From contig JBBIQS010000026.1 in NCBI GenBank assembly GCA_037442205.1, forward strand, positions 23,357 through 87,356: DNA of 64,000 nt. Reading direction: 5' to 3'. Positions within the stretch are counted from its first letter, which is position 1, and each line of letters begins with the position of its first letter. The notes under the pieces were generated by a model. The model saw only the letters and a program-made list of their open reading frames with translations. It was not told the DNA's origin and made no database searches. The translations under genes were made by a program, and so were the position numbers. Origin of the DNA: JBBIQS01 sp037442205. Its GTDB lineage: Bacteria > Myxococcota > Myxococcia > Myxococcales > UBA5297. This document shows positions 43,183 through 52,249 of this stretch, piece after piece.

Positions 43183-43311
43183 GGATGACTCTCCTTGGAG
43201 AAGAAAAGAGTGAAAATTCCGCGAGAAGCGCAGCGCTTATAGATCAATCCCGCCCTGAGTGCGGCAGAAAACGCGCAGGCTGGGGAGACTGGCGTGGGCC
43301 GCTCCGGCAGG

Positions 43312-45423
43312 CTACTGGCCGAGCTCGCGCAGCCGGCGCTTGGCGTCCTGGTAAGGCTTGCTGTCGGGCGGGGCCATCTCCAGCACCGTCTCGAACTTCT
43401 TGCGGGCGATGTCCGGGGTGGTGTTCATCGCCGTGTAGCCTTCCATGTAGACGTCGGTGGCGCGCCGGGAGATCTCGGCCAGGCCGTTGGTGGCCTCGGC
43501 GTTGCCCGGGCTGAGCTGGAGCGAGTCGCGGAAGGCCTTGGCGGCGGTGCCGTACTCCTGGCGAGCCAGCGCGCTGCGGCCCTTGATGCCCACCGCCCGG
43601 GCGGCCTTGTCCTTGAGCCCGGACTCGAGGGTGCTGGGGATGTCCATCTCGCGCAGCAGGTTCAGGGCGCGCAGCAGCGAGCTGGCGGCGGCCTCGTACT
43701 GGCCGCCGTTGTACTTGCCGACGCCGTCGGTGTAGTTCGACCCGAAGATCGGGATCTTGGTCTTGAGCAGCCGGCAGCGGGTGGCCAGCTCGGCCGAGGA
43801 GCCGTTCTCCAGCACCCGCTCGATCTCGCGGACCGCGCCGTCGAAGTTGCCCTGGTCCACCTTGCGGTAGACCGCGGAGAGGGCGCTGTCGAGCTTGGCG
43901 CGGGCGGCGGCGCCGCGGCGCTGGCGATCCCGCTCGGCGGCACTGGCCGCGGCCACCGCCTGGTTGGCCCGGTCGCGCTCGAACTGCTTGGACATCTCGC
44001 CCAGCTCCGGCTCCAGCTCGCTGGCCTTCTCGGGCGGAAGCTTGGCCAGCAGGTCGCGGGCGCCCTGCACGTCGCCGCTCTGGGCCGCCTTGCGCACCTG
44101 GTCGGTGACCGACTTGATGCGGCCCTCCTCGTACTTCTCGGAGAGGGTCTTGGCCTCTTCGGAGAAGTTGGAGAGCTCGTCGACCTTCTTCAGGGTCTCC
44201 AGTGCCTGCTCGAAGTTGCCGGCGCCGGCCAGCCGCTTGGCCTGCTCGAGCATCTTCTTGGACTTGCCGTCGCGCTGGCAGGTCTCGATCCAGCGGTCGA
44301 CCTCCTTGGTGCTCTTCAGCTCCTTGGCGGCCTGGAGCGGCTCGAGGGCGGCCTCGAACTTGCCCTCGCGCTGCAGCTTCTTGCCGGCCTCGAAGAGCTC
44401 GGTGTACCTGGCCTCGGACGGCTGGAGGTTGGTTTCGACCGGCTTGCCCTTGACCAGGGACAGCAGCGAGAAGAGCACCACCAGCCCGACGCCGCCCAGG
44501 ATCCCGAAGCGGATCTTGGGCGGCAGCGCGCGGAAGCGCTCCAGCGGAGAGACCGAGGCCGCCGCGGCCGGGGCGCGGCGCGGCGGGCTCTTGGAGATGC
44601 CGGAGGCGCGGGCCGGCACGCGGACCGTGCCGCCGTCCTCGCCCTCGTCGTCCCCTAGCTCGGCCTCGGCCGGCTCGTCGGCCTGGGACACCGCGCCGGT
44701 TCGCCGCGGCGGAGGCGCCCTGCGGGCCGGTGCCGGGGCCGGGGCGGGGCGCTTCTTGGCCTGCATCTCCTCGAAGCGCTTGAGCTCGTCGACCACCTGC
44801 AGCACCGTCTGGCCGATGTAGATCTGGTCGCCGTGCTGCACCGGGACCTCGGCGACCTTCTCGCCGTTGACCTGGGTGCCGTTGCCGCTGCCCAGGTCGC
44901 GCAGCACCGCGCCGCGGGGGCCGACCACCAGCTCGGCATGGCGGCGCGAGGCCGAGCCGTCGGAGAGCCGCAGATCGCAGCCCTCGCCGCGGCCGATCAC
45001 CATCCGCCCGCCGCGGACCTTGAACTTCTGGCCCTCGTCGGGACCGTGGGCGATCTCCAGGACGATGGGCGGGCCGGCCTGGGTGGCGTTCTCGTCGGCG
45101 GGGGCCTCCTCGTCCTTGGTCTGCCGGCGCGGCGGCGGGCCGATCATCGTGGCGTTGCCGTCGGCCTCCGGGGGCGGGTCCTCGGTGAGCATCGCGCCGT
45201 TGGTGGTTCGGCGAGGCGGAGCCGACTTGCGGGGCGGGGCCGGGGCCACTGGCGCGGCGCGCGTCGATCGGCGGGGAGGGGCGGCGCGCGGCGCTTTCTG
45301 CGTGCCCTCATTCTCCGCGTCGGCGAAGGGCGAGGGCTGGGCCATCGTCTTGACGGCGTGCTCGGGCGAGACGTCGTCGATTCCGGCGTCGCTGTCCGGG
45401 TCTTGGGGAGGAGGTCGGGCCAT
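43312..45423 (-). CDS. FHA domain-transmembrane-TPR protein
   Basis: 703 residues from the ATG at 45423 (an in-frame GTG at 45432 is also possible). Residues 1-115 are disordered and hold basic Thr motifs (RRST, RRTT, RRQT). The FHA domain (about 122-212) has the phosphothreonine-binding residues: GR (144-145), SASRRH (157-162) and GSGNGTQVNG. A second Pro/Arg-rich linker precedes a transmembrane helix (about 304-324), and residues 340-700 carry TPR-like helical repeats. FHA domains bind phosphothreonine peptides, so the protein could couple cytoplasmic kinase signals to an envelope complex. The order FHA, membrane helix, large external domain is also that of T3SS SctD proteins; the TPR part is unlike the SctD ring domains. 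Confidence 0.88.
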   Translation of the reverse strand: MARPPPQDPDSDAGIDDVSPEHAVKTMAQPSPFADAENEGTQKAPRAAPPRRSTRAAPVAPAPPRKSAPPRRTTNGAMLTEDPPPEADGNATMIGPPPRRQTKDEEAPADENATQAGPPIVLEIAHGPDEGQKFKVRGGRMVIGRGEGCDLRLSDGSASRRHAELVVGPRGAVLRDLGSGNGTQVNGEKVAEVPVQHGDQIYIGQTVLQVVDELKRFEEMQAKKRPAPAPAPARRAPPPRRTGAVSQADEPAEAELGDDEGEDGGTVRVPARASGISKSPPRRAPAAAASVSPLERFRALPPKIRFGILGGVGLVVLFSLLSLVKGKPVETNLQPSEARYTELFEAGKKLQREGKFEAALEPLQAAKELKSTKEVDRWIETCQRDGKSKKMLEQAKRLAGAGNFEQALETLKKVDELSNFSEEAKTLSEKYEEGRIKSVTDQVRKAAQSGDVQGARDLLAKLPPEKASELEPELGEMSKQFERDRANQAVAAASAAERDRQRRGAAARAKLDSALSAVYRKVDQGNFDGAVREIERVLENGSSAELATRCRLLKTKIPIFGSNYTDGVGKYNGGQYEAAASSLLRALNLLREMDIPSTLESGLKDKAARAVGIKGRSALARQEYGTAAKAFRDSLQLSPGNAEATNGLAEISRRATDVYMEGYTAMNTTPDIARKKFETVLEMAPPDSKPYQDAKRRLRELGQ

Positions 45424-45746
45424 GGCGCACACGGCCGCTCAACGCGGCGCGCTAATCCCGGGATGCTAACAGGCGCCCGGAGGGCGCGGCAATGACGCTC
45501 ATCGCCTTGCTGTCCTTGCGGTTTGCCGCCTGTTCGGCCGGCGGATGGGGCGGCGGGCGTCGCGGGAATCGGCGCTGCGCTGCACGCCGCGCCTGTGCAG
45601 AGACCCTCAGGGCGCGAGGCCGGCCTGAAGCCTCGAGTCCGCAGAGGGGTGGATGGCGCTGCCGGGACCGATCCCATGCGCATCGGCGGACCCTCGGGGT
45701 CGAGCGGCCCGACGCCAGCGCCGGCGGAGGTCGACTCTGCGCCGAG

Positions 45747-45816
45747 GTGCGCTGGGGGAGAAACGGCCCCGGCTGTCCGCCGGTGCGCGCGACGGCGTGC
45801 CGGGGGAGGAACGGCC
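45747..45816. repeat. Short direct repeat, GTGC...GGGGGAGRAACGGCC
   Basis: Two copies about 48-50 bases apart (ending at 45768 and 45816), identical in 15 of 16 core positions. Their role is unknown. Confidence 0.4.
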
Positions 45817-45896
45817 AAGTAAGCCCATGTTTTAACGAGAGAATACTGCCGACCGGTTGACGTCCAGACGCGCCAGGAGCACCTTAGGCCAGCGTT

Positions 45897-45910
45897 AGAC
45901 CAGCTGGTCT
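45897..45910. promoter_or_regulatory. TetR-type operator, perfect palindrome
   Basis: AGACCAGCTGGTCT is a perfect 14-base inverted repeat, extendable to 18 bases with one mismatched pair. A second half-site-like ACTGGTCC follows 7 bases on. It lies 56 bases before the TetR gene at 45966. Confidence 0.6.
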
Positions 45911-45965
45911 GAACAACTGGTCCGAGCGCCAGGTCTGAGGCCATCACCGCCCGAGGAGCCCGCGG

Positions 45966-46604
45966 ATGGCGCGCCCCCGCTTCGAGAAGACCGACCCCGC
46001 CAAGCAGGAGGCGATCCTGCAGGCCGCGGCCAAGGAGCTGGCGCGCTACGGCTACGAAGCCGCGTCAATCAACCGCATCCTCAAGGCCGCCAAGCTCAGC
46101 AAGGGCGCCTTCTACTACTACTTCGACGACAAGGCCGACCTCGCCGCCACCACGCTGCTGTGGGCCTCGCGCGAGCTCTTCGCCCTGTACCAGTCGCTGC
46201 GCCCTCCCGACGACGCCGAGAAGTTCTGGGGCTGCCTCGGCGACTACCTGCGCCAGAGCGTCGCCGCGATGGCCTGCTCGCCGCACTCCACCGAGTTGCT
46301 GTCCAGGCTCGGCTACGCCTTCGTCAAGCACCCGGAGCTGGCCGACCGGGTGAAGCACACCATCGCCAGGCCGCTCGAGGACTTCCGCGCGTTCTGGAGG
46401 CGCGGCCAGGAGCTGGGCGCGGTGCGCTCCGACCTGCCGGTCGAGGCGCTGATCACCCTCGTCTCCGGGATCAAGGAGTCGCTCATCCGCGTCTACTTCC
46501 CCGACGGCCGCGTCCCCGAGCCCGCCGAGCTCGAGAGGATTGCCGACCTCCAGCTCGATCTCTGGCGCCGCATCTGCGCGCCTGCTCAGGAGGGAACCCG
46601 ATGA
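45966..46604 (+). CDS. TetR-family regulator of the downstream export operon
   Basis: 212 residues; GAGGAG lies just upstream of the ATG. The HTH is at about 18-62 (AAAKELARYGYEAASINRILKAAKLSKGAFYYYFDDKADL, in parts: GYEAASI, LSKGAFYYYF). The C-terminal helical domain should bind a ligand. The stop overlaps the next gene's ATG in ATGA, so the repressor is translated with the LolA-like protein it presumably controls. The palindrome at 45897 is the likely binding site. Confidence 0.92.
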   Translation: MARPRFEKTDPAKQEAILQAAAKELARYGYEAASINRILKAAKLSKGAFYYYFDDKADLAATTLLWASRELFALYQSLRPPDDAEKFWGCLGDYLRQSVAAMACSPHSTELLSRLGYAFVKHPELADRVKHTIARPLEDFRAFWRRGQELGAVRSDLPVEALITLVSGIKESLIRVYFPDGRVPEPAELERIADLQLDLWRRICAPAQEGTR

Positions 46605-47383
46605 CCTTCGCGCTCGTGTTGGCGCTGCTCGCCGCCGCCCCGCTCCCCGCTGCCCCGCCCGCCGACGTGCCGGCCTGCCCCAGCGGCTCCGAGGCCCCCG
46701 ACGTCGCCGCCCTGGTCTCGCGCACCGAGAAGCTGCTCAACGGCTCCTCGTCGGTGGCCACCTTCACCATGAGCGTCAAGACCAAGGACTACCAGCGCTC
46801 GCTCAAGCTCAAGGCCTGGTCCAAGGGAAAGGACTTCGCGCTGGTGCGGGTGCTGGAGGGCGGCCCGCGCGAGGTGGGGATGATGACCCTCAAGCGCGGG
46901 AACCAGCTGTGGAACTACCTTCCCCAGGCCGGCCGGGTGATGAAGCTGCCCAGCGGCATGATGGGCGACAGCTGGATGGGCTCGGACTTCACCAACGACG
47001 ATCTGGTGAAGGGCTCCTCCATCGCCGACGACTACGACTCCAAGGTGGTCGCGGTGGAGAGGGCCGGCGACCGCGACGTCTGGAAGATCGAGCTCAAGCC
47101 CAGGCCCGATCGCCCGTTGGTCTGGGGCCGGGTGGAGATGCGCATCGACCGCAAGACCTGCCTGCCGGTGAGCCAGACCTTCTTCGACGAGGACGGCAAG
47201 CCGGCGCGGACGATGGAGTTCTCCGACTTCAGGGAGGTCGGCTGGCGCTCCTTCCCCGCCCGCATGACCATCACTCCCGCCAACGGCCAGCGGCAGACCA
47301 CCATCGTCTACGAGCAGATCGAGTTCGACGTCGCCATCCCCGACGACACCTTCGCCCTGCACCGGCTGCAGCAGGGGAGGTAG
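46601..47383 (+). CDS. Outer-membrane lipoprotein-sorting (LolA-like) protein
   Basis: 260 residues; AGGAGG lies eight bases before the ATG. The signal peptide is ALVLALLAAAPLPAAPP. The mature protein follows the LolA-like family associated with transporter operons: VATFTMSVKTKDYQRSLKLKAWSKG, GMMTLKRGNQLWNYLPQAGRVMKLPSGMM, SWMGSDFTNDDL (quoted in parts) and a C-terminal RMTITPANGQ...TTIVYEQIEFD. Such proteins have a half-barrel lipid-binding pocket and work in the periplasm. Its operon partners are two FtsX-type permeases and an ATPase. Confidence 0.9.
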   Translation: MTFALVLALLAAAPLPAAPPADVPACPSGSEAPDVAALVSRTEKLLNGSSSVATFTMSVKTKDYQRSLKLKAWSKGKDFALVRVLEGGPREVGMMTLKRGNQLWNYLPQAGRVMKLPSGMMGDSWMGSDFTNDDLVKGSSIADDYDSKVVAVERAGDRDVWKIELKPRPDRPLVWGRVEMRIDRKTCLPVSQTFFDEDGKPARTMEFSDFREVGWRSFPARMTITPANGQRQTTIVYEQIEFDVAIPDDTFALHRLQQGR

Positions 47384-47385
47384 CC

Positions 47386-48618
47386 ATGCTCCTGCGACTC
47401 GCCTGGCGCAACATCTGGCGCAACAAGCGCCGCACCCTGCTCACCAGCGGGGCGATCACCCTGGGGGTCATGGCGCTCGTCTTCCTGGAGAGCTACCGCG
47501 AGAACTTCTGGGACCTGATGGTGGGCGAGCTCACCCGCGCCCAGCTCGGGCAGATGCAGGTCCACGGCAAGGGCTACCAGGCCGAGCCGGAGCTCGGCAA
47601 AGTGGTCGCCGACCCCGACGGCGTGGAGAAGAGCCTCGCCGCGGCGCTGCCCCAGGCCCGCCCGGCGCGGCGCGTCCTCGGCTATGGGCTGGCCGGGACC
47701 GGCGAGCAGTCGGCGGCGGTGCTGGTGATGGGCATCCAGCCCGATCGCGAGCCGAGCGGCCAGGGGCCGCTGACCATCGTCGCCGGCAGGGACGTCTCCG
47801 AGAAGCCGGCCAAGGAGGCGGTCCTCGGCCGGACGCTGGCCGATCAGCTGCAGCTCACGCCGGGGCCCGGTGCCGAGCTGGTCATGGTCGGGCAGGCTGT
47901 CGACGGCTCGGTGGCCAACGACCGCTTCACGGTGGTGGGGCTGGCCGACGCCGGCAACTCGGAGCTCGACGCCAGCGCGGTCTTCCTGAACCTCGGCGAC
48001 GCCCAGGATTTCTTCGGCCTGGGCCAGGGCGTCCACCAGCTGCTGGTGCGGATGCCGGGCCGGGAGCGCGAGGCAGAGTTGAGCGCGCAGCTGGAGGCGC
48101 TCCGAGGCGCCCTCGACCTCTCGAAGCTGGAGGCCCTGAGCTGGGCGCAGATGGTCCCCGAGCTCACCTCGATGATCGAGTCCAAGCGCAAGAGCGGGAC
48201 CTCGGTGAGCCTGATCGTCTTCTTCATCGTCGCGCTGGGCGTGCTCAACACCATGACCATGTCGACCTTCGAGCGCACCCGCGAGTTCGGAGTGATGGCC
48301 TCGCTGGGAACGCGGCGGCGGCGGGTCCTGGGGCTGGTGATCACCGAGTCGCTGCTGCAGGGGCTGGTCGGACTGGCCCTCGGCGCGGGCCTGGCCTGGC
48401 TGCTGTCGCTGGCCGTCGGGTCGATCGGCACCGGGGTGCTCTCCGCGTCGGGCGACGTGATGGGCCAGCGCCTGCCGGCGCAGGTCTCGGTGCACCTGCA
48501 GGGCAAGGCGGTCGTGAACGCAGCGGTGACGGTCTTCTTCACCACGCTGGTGGGCGGGCTCTGGCCGGCCTGGCGGGCCTCGCGGCTCAAGCCGGTGGAA
48601 GCGACGAGGTACGTCTGA
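47386..48618 (+). CDS. FtsX/LolE-type ABC transporter permease (first)
   Basis: 410 residues. It starts two bases after the LolA-like stop. An N-terminal helix (LLTSGAITLGVMALVFL) follows the RNIWRNKRRT signature; a large periplasmic MacB-like domain (about 45-270) is followed by three helices, with TFERTREFGVMASLGTRRR on the cytoplasmic loop that contacts the ATPase. It ends AWRASRLKPVEATRYV, the family's usual tail. The stop and the next start share one base (TGATG). Confidence 0.92.
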   Translation: MLLRLAWRNIWRNKRRTLLTSGAITLGVMALVFLESYRENFWDLMVGELTRAQLGQMQVHGKGYQAEPELGKVVADPDGVEKSLAAALPQARPARRVLGYGLAGTGEQSAAVLVMGIQPDREPSGQGPLTIVAGRDVSEKPAKEAVLGRTLADQLQLTPGPGAELVMVGQAVDGSVANDRFTVVGLADAGNSELDASAVFLNLGDAQDFFGLGQGVHQLLVRMPGREREAELSAQLEALRGALDLSKLEALSWAQMVPELTSMIESKRKSGTSVSLIVFFIVALGVLNTMTMSTFERTREFGVMASLGTRRRRVLGLVITESLLQGLVGLALGAGLAWLLSLAVGSIGTGVLSASGDVMGQRLPAQVSVHLQGKAVVNAAVTVFFTTLVGGLWPAWRASRLKPVEATRYV

Positions 48619-49847
48619 TGCGTCTGCTGCTGCGAATGGCCTGGCGCAACCTGTGGCGCAAGAGGCGCCGCACTCTGATCAGCCTGAGCGCCGCCGGCCT
48701 GGGGCTGCTGCTGGTCATCTTCTACTCCGGGCTGGTGAGCGGGATGATGGGCGAGGCGAAGAACCAGCTCGACAACACCGGCATGGGCCACGTGGAGGTC
48801 TACGCCAAGGGCTGGCGTCCGCGGCGCCCGCCCGACGTCGCGCTGCCGGACCCCAGGGCGCTGCTCGCCTCTCTTTCGCTGCCCAAGGGAGCGCAGGCGG
48901 GCTTTCGGGTGGTGGCCCGCGGGCTGGCGACGAGCGCGCACGGCGGGCAGGGCGTGACCCTGTTCGGCGTCGACCCGGCGCTGGAGAGGGAGCTCTCCGC
49001 GCACCTGAGCGACATCCGCCAGGGAGGGCCGCTCGAGCCCGACGACCTGCGCGGAGTGCTGGTGGGCGAGAAACTCGCCGAGGAGCTTCGCCTCGAGGTG
49101 GGCCACAAACTCAAGGTGATGGTCCAGCGCGCCGACGGGGAGATGGGGGCCGACCTCTTCCGGGTGCGGGGCATCTTCCACTCCATCTCCGCGCCCATCT
49201 CGCGGGCCACGATCTACGTGAACGCCGCCGCGGCGCAGAAGCTGCTCGGCGTGGGCGAGGTGGCGCACCAGTTGGTGATCCAGCTCGAGGTGCCGGCGCA
49301 GGCGGACGCGGTGGCGGCCTCGATCAAGGCCAAGCTTGGCGAGCGGGCGGAGGTGGTCACCTACACCGAGCTGATGCCGGCCATGAAGCAGATCGAAGAC
49401 ATGATGGACAAGATCATCCTGGGCATGACCCTGTTCGTGTACCTGCTGGTGGGGATGGGGATCCTCAACACCTCGCTGATGTCGGTGCTCGAGCGGACCC
49501 GGGAGTTCGGAGTGATGCGGGCGCTGGGCGAGCGGCCATCGCGGGTGGTGGCGCTGGTGCTGGCCGAGTCGTTCTGGATCGCGGTGCTGGCGGTGGCCAT
49601 CGGCGGGAGCTTGGGGCTGCTGGCGACCTGGGCCGGCTCGCGGGGCACGGTGCTCGACTTCCGCGGGATGGGCGAGTCGATCGAGTGGGCGGGCTCGCTG
49701 ATCAGGACCCGGCTCCGTACCGGCTTCGACCCGGCGTCGGCCCTCGAGGCCTGCGGCCTGGTGTTCGTGCTCACGCTGCTGGTGGGCCTCTATCCCGCCT
49801 GGCGCGTCTCGAAGCTCGAGCCGGCCAAGGCTCTGCGCGCCAACTGA
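48618..49847 (+). CDS. FtsX/LolC-type ABC transporter permease (second)
   Basis: 409 residues. It has the same architecture as the preceding gene: RNLWRKRRRTLIS, one helix, a periplasmic domain and three C-terminal helices, with the coupling loop VLERTREFGVMRALGERPSR and the end AWRVSKLEPAKALRAN. The two permeases probably form a heterodimer like LolCE. They are paralogous but clearly diverged in the periplasmic part. Confidence 0.92.
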   Translation: MRLLLRMAWRNLWRKRRRTLISLSAAGLGLLLVIFYSGLVSGMMGEAKNQLDNTGMGHVEVYAKGWRPRRPPDVALPDPRALLASLSLPKGAQAGFRVVARGLATSAHGGQGVTLFGVDPALERELSAHLSDIRQGGPLEPDDLRGVLVGEKLAEELRLEVGHKLKVMVQRADGEMGADLFRVRGIFHSISAPISRATIYVNAAAAQKLLGVGEVAHQLVIQLEVPAQADAVAASIKAKLGERAEVVTYTELMPAMKQIEDMMDKIILGMTLFVYLLVGMGILNTSLMSVLERTREFGVMRALGERPSRVVALVLAESFWIAVLAVAIGGSLGLLATWAGSRGTVLDFRGMGESIEWAGSLIRTRLRTGFDPASALEACGLVFVLTLLVGLYPAWRVSKLEPAKALRAN

Positions 49848-49860
49848 GAAGGAGAGCCAG

Positions 49861-50550
49861 ATGAGCCTGGTCAAGCTTGCGGAGGTGAAGAAGAGCTATG
49901 CCGAGCGCGGCAAGGTGGTGACCGAGGCGCTGCGCGGGGTGGACCTGACGGTGGAGAAGGGCGAGTTCATGGCCATCGCCGGGCCCAGCGGCTCAGGGAA
50001 GACCACCCTGCTCAACCTGTTGGGCGCGCTCGACGTGCCCAGCTCGGGGACGGTGGAGGTGGAGGGGCGCGACCTGAGCAAGCTCTCGATCAACGAGCTG
50101 TCGGACCTGCGGCGCGACCGGATCGGGTTCGTCTTCCAGGCCTACAACCTGATCCCGGTGCTGACCGCGGCGGAGAACGCCGAGTACGTGATGGAGCTCA
50201 AGGGCGTGCCGGCCAACGAGCGGCACCAGCGGATCGCCGCGCTGTTCGGGGAGATGGGGTTGGCCGGGCTGGAGACCAAGCGGCCGATGGAGATGAGCGG
50301 CGGCCAGCAGCAGCGGGCGGCGGTGGCGCGGGCGATCGCCGCCGAGCCGGCGATGGTGCTGGCCGACGAGCCGACCGCCAACCTCGATCAGGCGAACGGG
50401 CGGGCGCTGCTGGAGATGATGCGCCGCCTCAACCGCGAGCGCGGGGTGACCTTCATCTTCTCGACCCACGACCCGATGGTGCTCGAGCAGGCCGACCGGG
50501 TGGTGCGGCTCGTGGACGGCAAGCTCGCCGGCGACCAGCGCAAGCCATGA
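49861..50550 (+). CDS. ABC transporter ATP-binding protein (LolD/MacB type)
   Basis: 229 residues; AAGGAG lies before the ATG. Walker A is GPSGSGKTT (about 41-49), the Q-loop FVFQAYNLIPVLTAAEN, the signature MSGGQQQRAAVARA (about 144-157), Walker B VLADEPTANLD (about 167-177), and the switch His in STHDP. This is the MacB/LolD subgroup. It energises the two permeases encoded just upstream. Confidence 0.95.
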   Translation: MSLVKLAEVKKSYAERGKVVTEALRGVDLTVEKGEFMAIAGPSGSGKTTLLNLLGALDVPSSGTVEVEGRDLSKLSINELSDLRRDRIGFVFQAYNLIPVLTAAENAEYVMELKGVPANERHQRIAALFGEMGLAGLETKRPMEMSGGQQQRAAVARAIAAEPAMVLADEPTANLDQANGRALLEMMRRLNRERGVTFIFSTHDPMVLEQADRVVRLVDGKLAGDQRKP

Positions 50551-50575
50551 CTCCCTTCGCCTCAGCAGAGCGTCG

Positions 50576-52054
50576 ATGAGCTCGCCTCGCCCAGGATTCC
50601 GCCCGGGCTTTCGGTGGCTCGCCACTCTCGCCCGCTGCGGTCGAGTCGCTCGCGCTTCCTTGACGCTCCTGAGCGCGGTTCTCCTCCTGGCGGGCGCCGC
50701 CGATGCCAAGGAGGTCTGGACCGGCGGGGACGGAGCCTCGAGCCTGGACGTCGGCGGCTTCTACAAGGCGCTCGGCGCGGGCCTGCTGGTGCCGGAGGGG
50801 TTGTCCAAGGGAAGAGCCGCCCTCGCGGCGACGCTCGATCAAGCGCGCCAATCCCTTCCGCCCGAGCAAGCGGCGCTCATTCCCTCGCTCGAACCGATGC
50901 CCACCTCGGCCGCGCTCTCCAGCCAGCTCGCGCGACTCCAGGCGCGCCTGCTGTGGGGCGAGCACCTGGACTTCAACGCGGCCTGGGAGTTGGGCGCGAC
51001 CGTCGCCTCGCACGCCTCGTTCGCGAGTGGCGCCGCTCTCGGGGGCTCTCCGGTCGCGGGCCCCGCTCAGGCCTCGCGCCGGCTGGTCGACTTCGACCCG
51101 GTCCTCGCCTCCAGCGGGACCTTCCTCCTCCAGCACAACCTCGACCGGCTCTCGGTGAAGCTCTCCCTGGGCAAGCTCGATCTGACTGTCGGCCGGCAGG
51201 TCTTCTCATGGGGCAGCGGCCGGCTCTGGAATCCGACCGATCTCCTGAGCCCCTTTGCCCCGACGGACTTCGACCGGGAGGTGCGCAAGGGCGTCGATGC
51301 GCTGCGGCTGTCAGTGCCGCTGGGCACGACGGGGCTGCTCGACGCCCTCTGGTTGCCGCAGCCGCGAGCCGCCGACCAGGGAGGAGTGGTGCGGGGCCAG
51401 CTCAACGTGCTGGGCTGCGACTTCTCGCTCTCGGCGGCGAAGTACGTTTCGGACCTCGTCGTTGGCGCCGATTTCTCGGGCGACGTCGGGCCATTGGGGA
51501 TCCACGGCGAGGCCGCCTACACGCTCTGGGTGGCGGGCTGGGGCGAGGGCCCGCTGTCGGTCAATGAGAAGTTCCTCCGGGCGGTGGGTGGCCTCGAGTG
51601 GCGGCCGCTGGAGAAGCTGGTGCTGCTCGGCGAGTACTACTTCAACGGATTCGGGGCCTCGCGCCCGGACCAGTACCTCTCGAAGATGACCAGCGATCGC
51701 GTCGCCCGTGGAGAGATCTTCGGCAGCGGCCGGCACTACCTGGGAATCGCGGCGAATGTCGCCGCGACCGACCTCTTGGGGATATCGCTGACCAGCCTGG
51801 TGAACCTCCAGGATCCGAGCGCGATGCTGGTGCCGGTGCTCGAGTACGCGCTGGAGCAGCAGGTGCTGTTGCGCGTGGGCGGCTTCGTCCCGATCGGAAA
51901 GCGGCCAGATCCCACGGCGCTGCAGCGGCTGACGCCTGCGGACGTGCTCGGCAACAGCGAGGCCTTCCGCTCGGCGACCTCGAGCCTGGGGCTGGGCAGC
52001 GAGTACGGAGCTTCGGCCGCCGGGCTGATGGTGCAGCTCGCGGTCCATCGCTGA
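50576..52054 (+). CDS. Outer-membrane beta-barrel protein (DUF1302-like)
   Basis: 492 residues. It starts 25 bases after the ATPase gene; the N-terminus carries a long basic region before the hydrophobic signal (LTLLSAVLLLAGAADA). The mature part is strand-rich with GRQVFSWGSGRLWNPTDLLSPFAP (quoted in two parts: GRQVFSWGSG and LWNPTDLLSPFAP), the hallmark of DUF1302-type outer-membrane proteins that accompany LolA-like/transporter operons. It ends in a strand, QLAVHR. It probably provides the outer-membrane step for whatever the ABC system moves. Confidence 0.8.
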   Translation: MSSPRPGFRPGFRWLATLARCGRVARASLTLLSAVLLLAGAADAKEVWTGGDGASSLDVGGFYKALGAGLLVPEGLSKGRAALAATLDQARQSLPPEQAALIPSLEPMPTSAALSSQLARLQARLLWGEHLDFNAAWELGATVASHASFASGAALGGSPVAGPAQASRRLVDFDPVLASSGTFLLQHNLDRLSVKLSLGKLDLTVGRQVFSWGSGRLWNPTDLLSPFAPTDFDREVRKGVDALRLSVPLGTTGLLDALWLPQPRAADQGGVVRGQLNVLGCDFSLSAAKYVSDLVVGADFSGDVGPLGIHGEAAYTLWVAGWGEGPLSVNEKFLRAVGGLEWRPLEKLVLLGEYYFNGFGASRPDQYLSKMTSDRVARGEIFGSGRHYLGIAANVAATDLLGISLTSLVNLQDPSAMLVPVLEYALEQQVLLRVGGFVPIGKRPDPTALQRLTPADVLGNSEAFRSATSSLGLGSEYGASAAGLMVQLAVHR

Positions 52055-52249
52055 AGCCCCGCGGTCGCTGACTGTACGTCAGGGACGAGAACTCGCCGCC
52101 TGGGCGGTGGTCCCGTCCGAGCCTGAGCGGCTTGCCGCCTCAGGCCGCGGAGAATGCGAACGTGGCTGCGTGCCCTGAGCCAACCGAAAGGCAGGCCGGA
52201 TCCAGGCGCGCTCGCCCGGCGGAATTCCCCGCTGGCTGCCGGATGGCTC

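Larger units (their letters stand above)
45424..45965. other. Intergenic region with TetR operator and short repeats
   Basis: 540 bases between the FHA-TPR and TetR genes. It includes the palindrome at 45897 and a direct repeat at 45747-45816; no gene is supported. Confidence 0.4.

Noticed and set aside
43312..45423. FHA-TPR protein as T3SS SctD
   Set aside because: The FHA-membrane order fits, but the external part is TPR-like rather than ring-building, and the gene is about 7 kb away from the T3SS set on the other side of the export operon.
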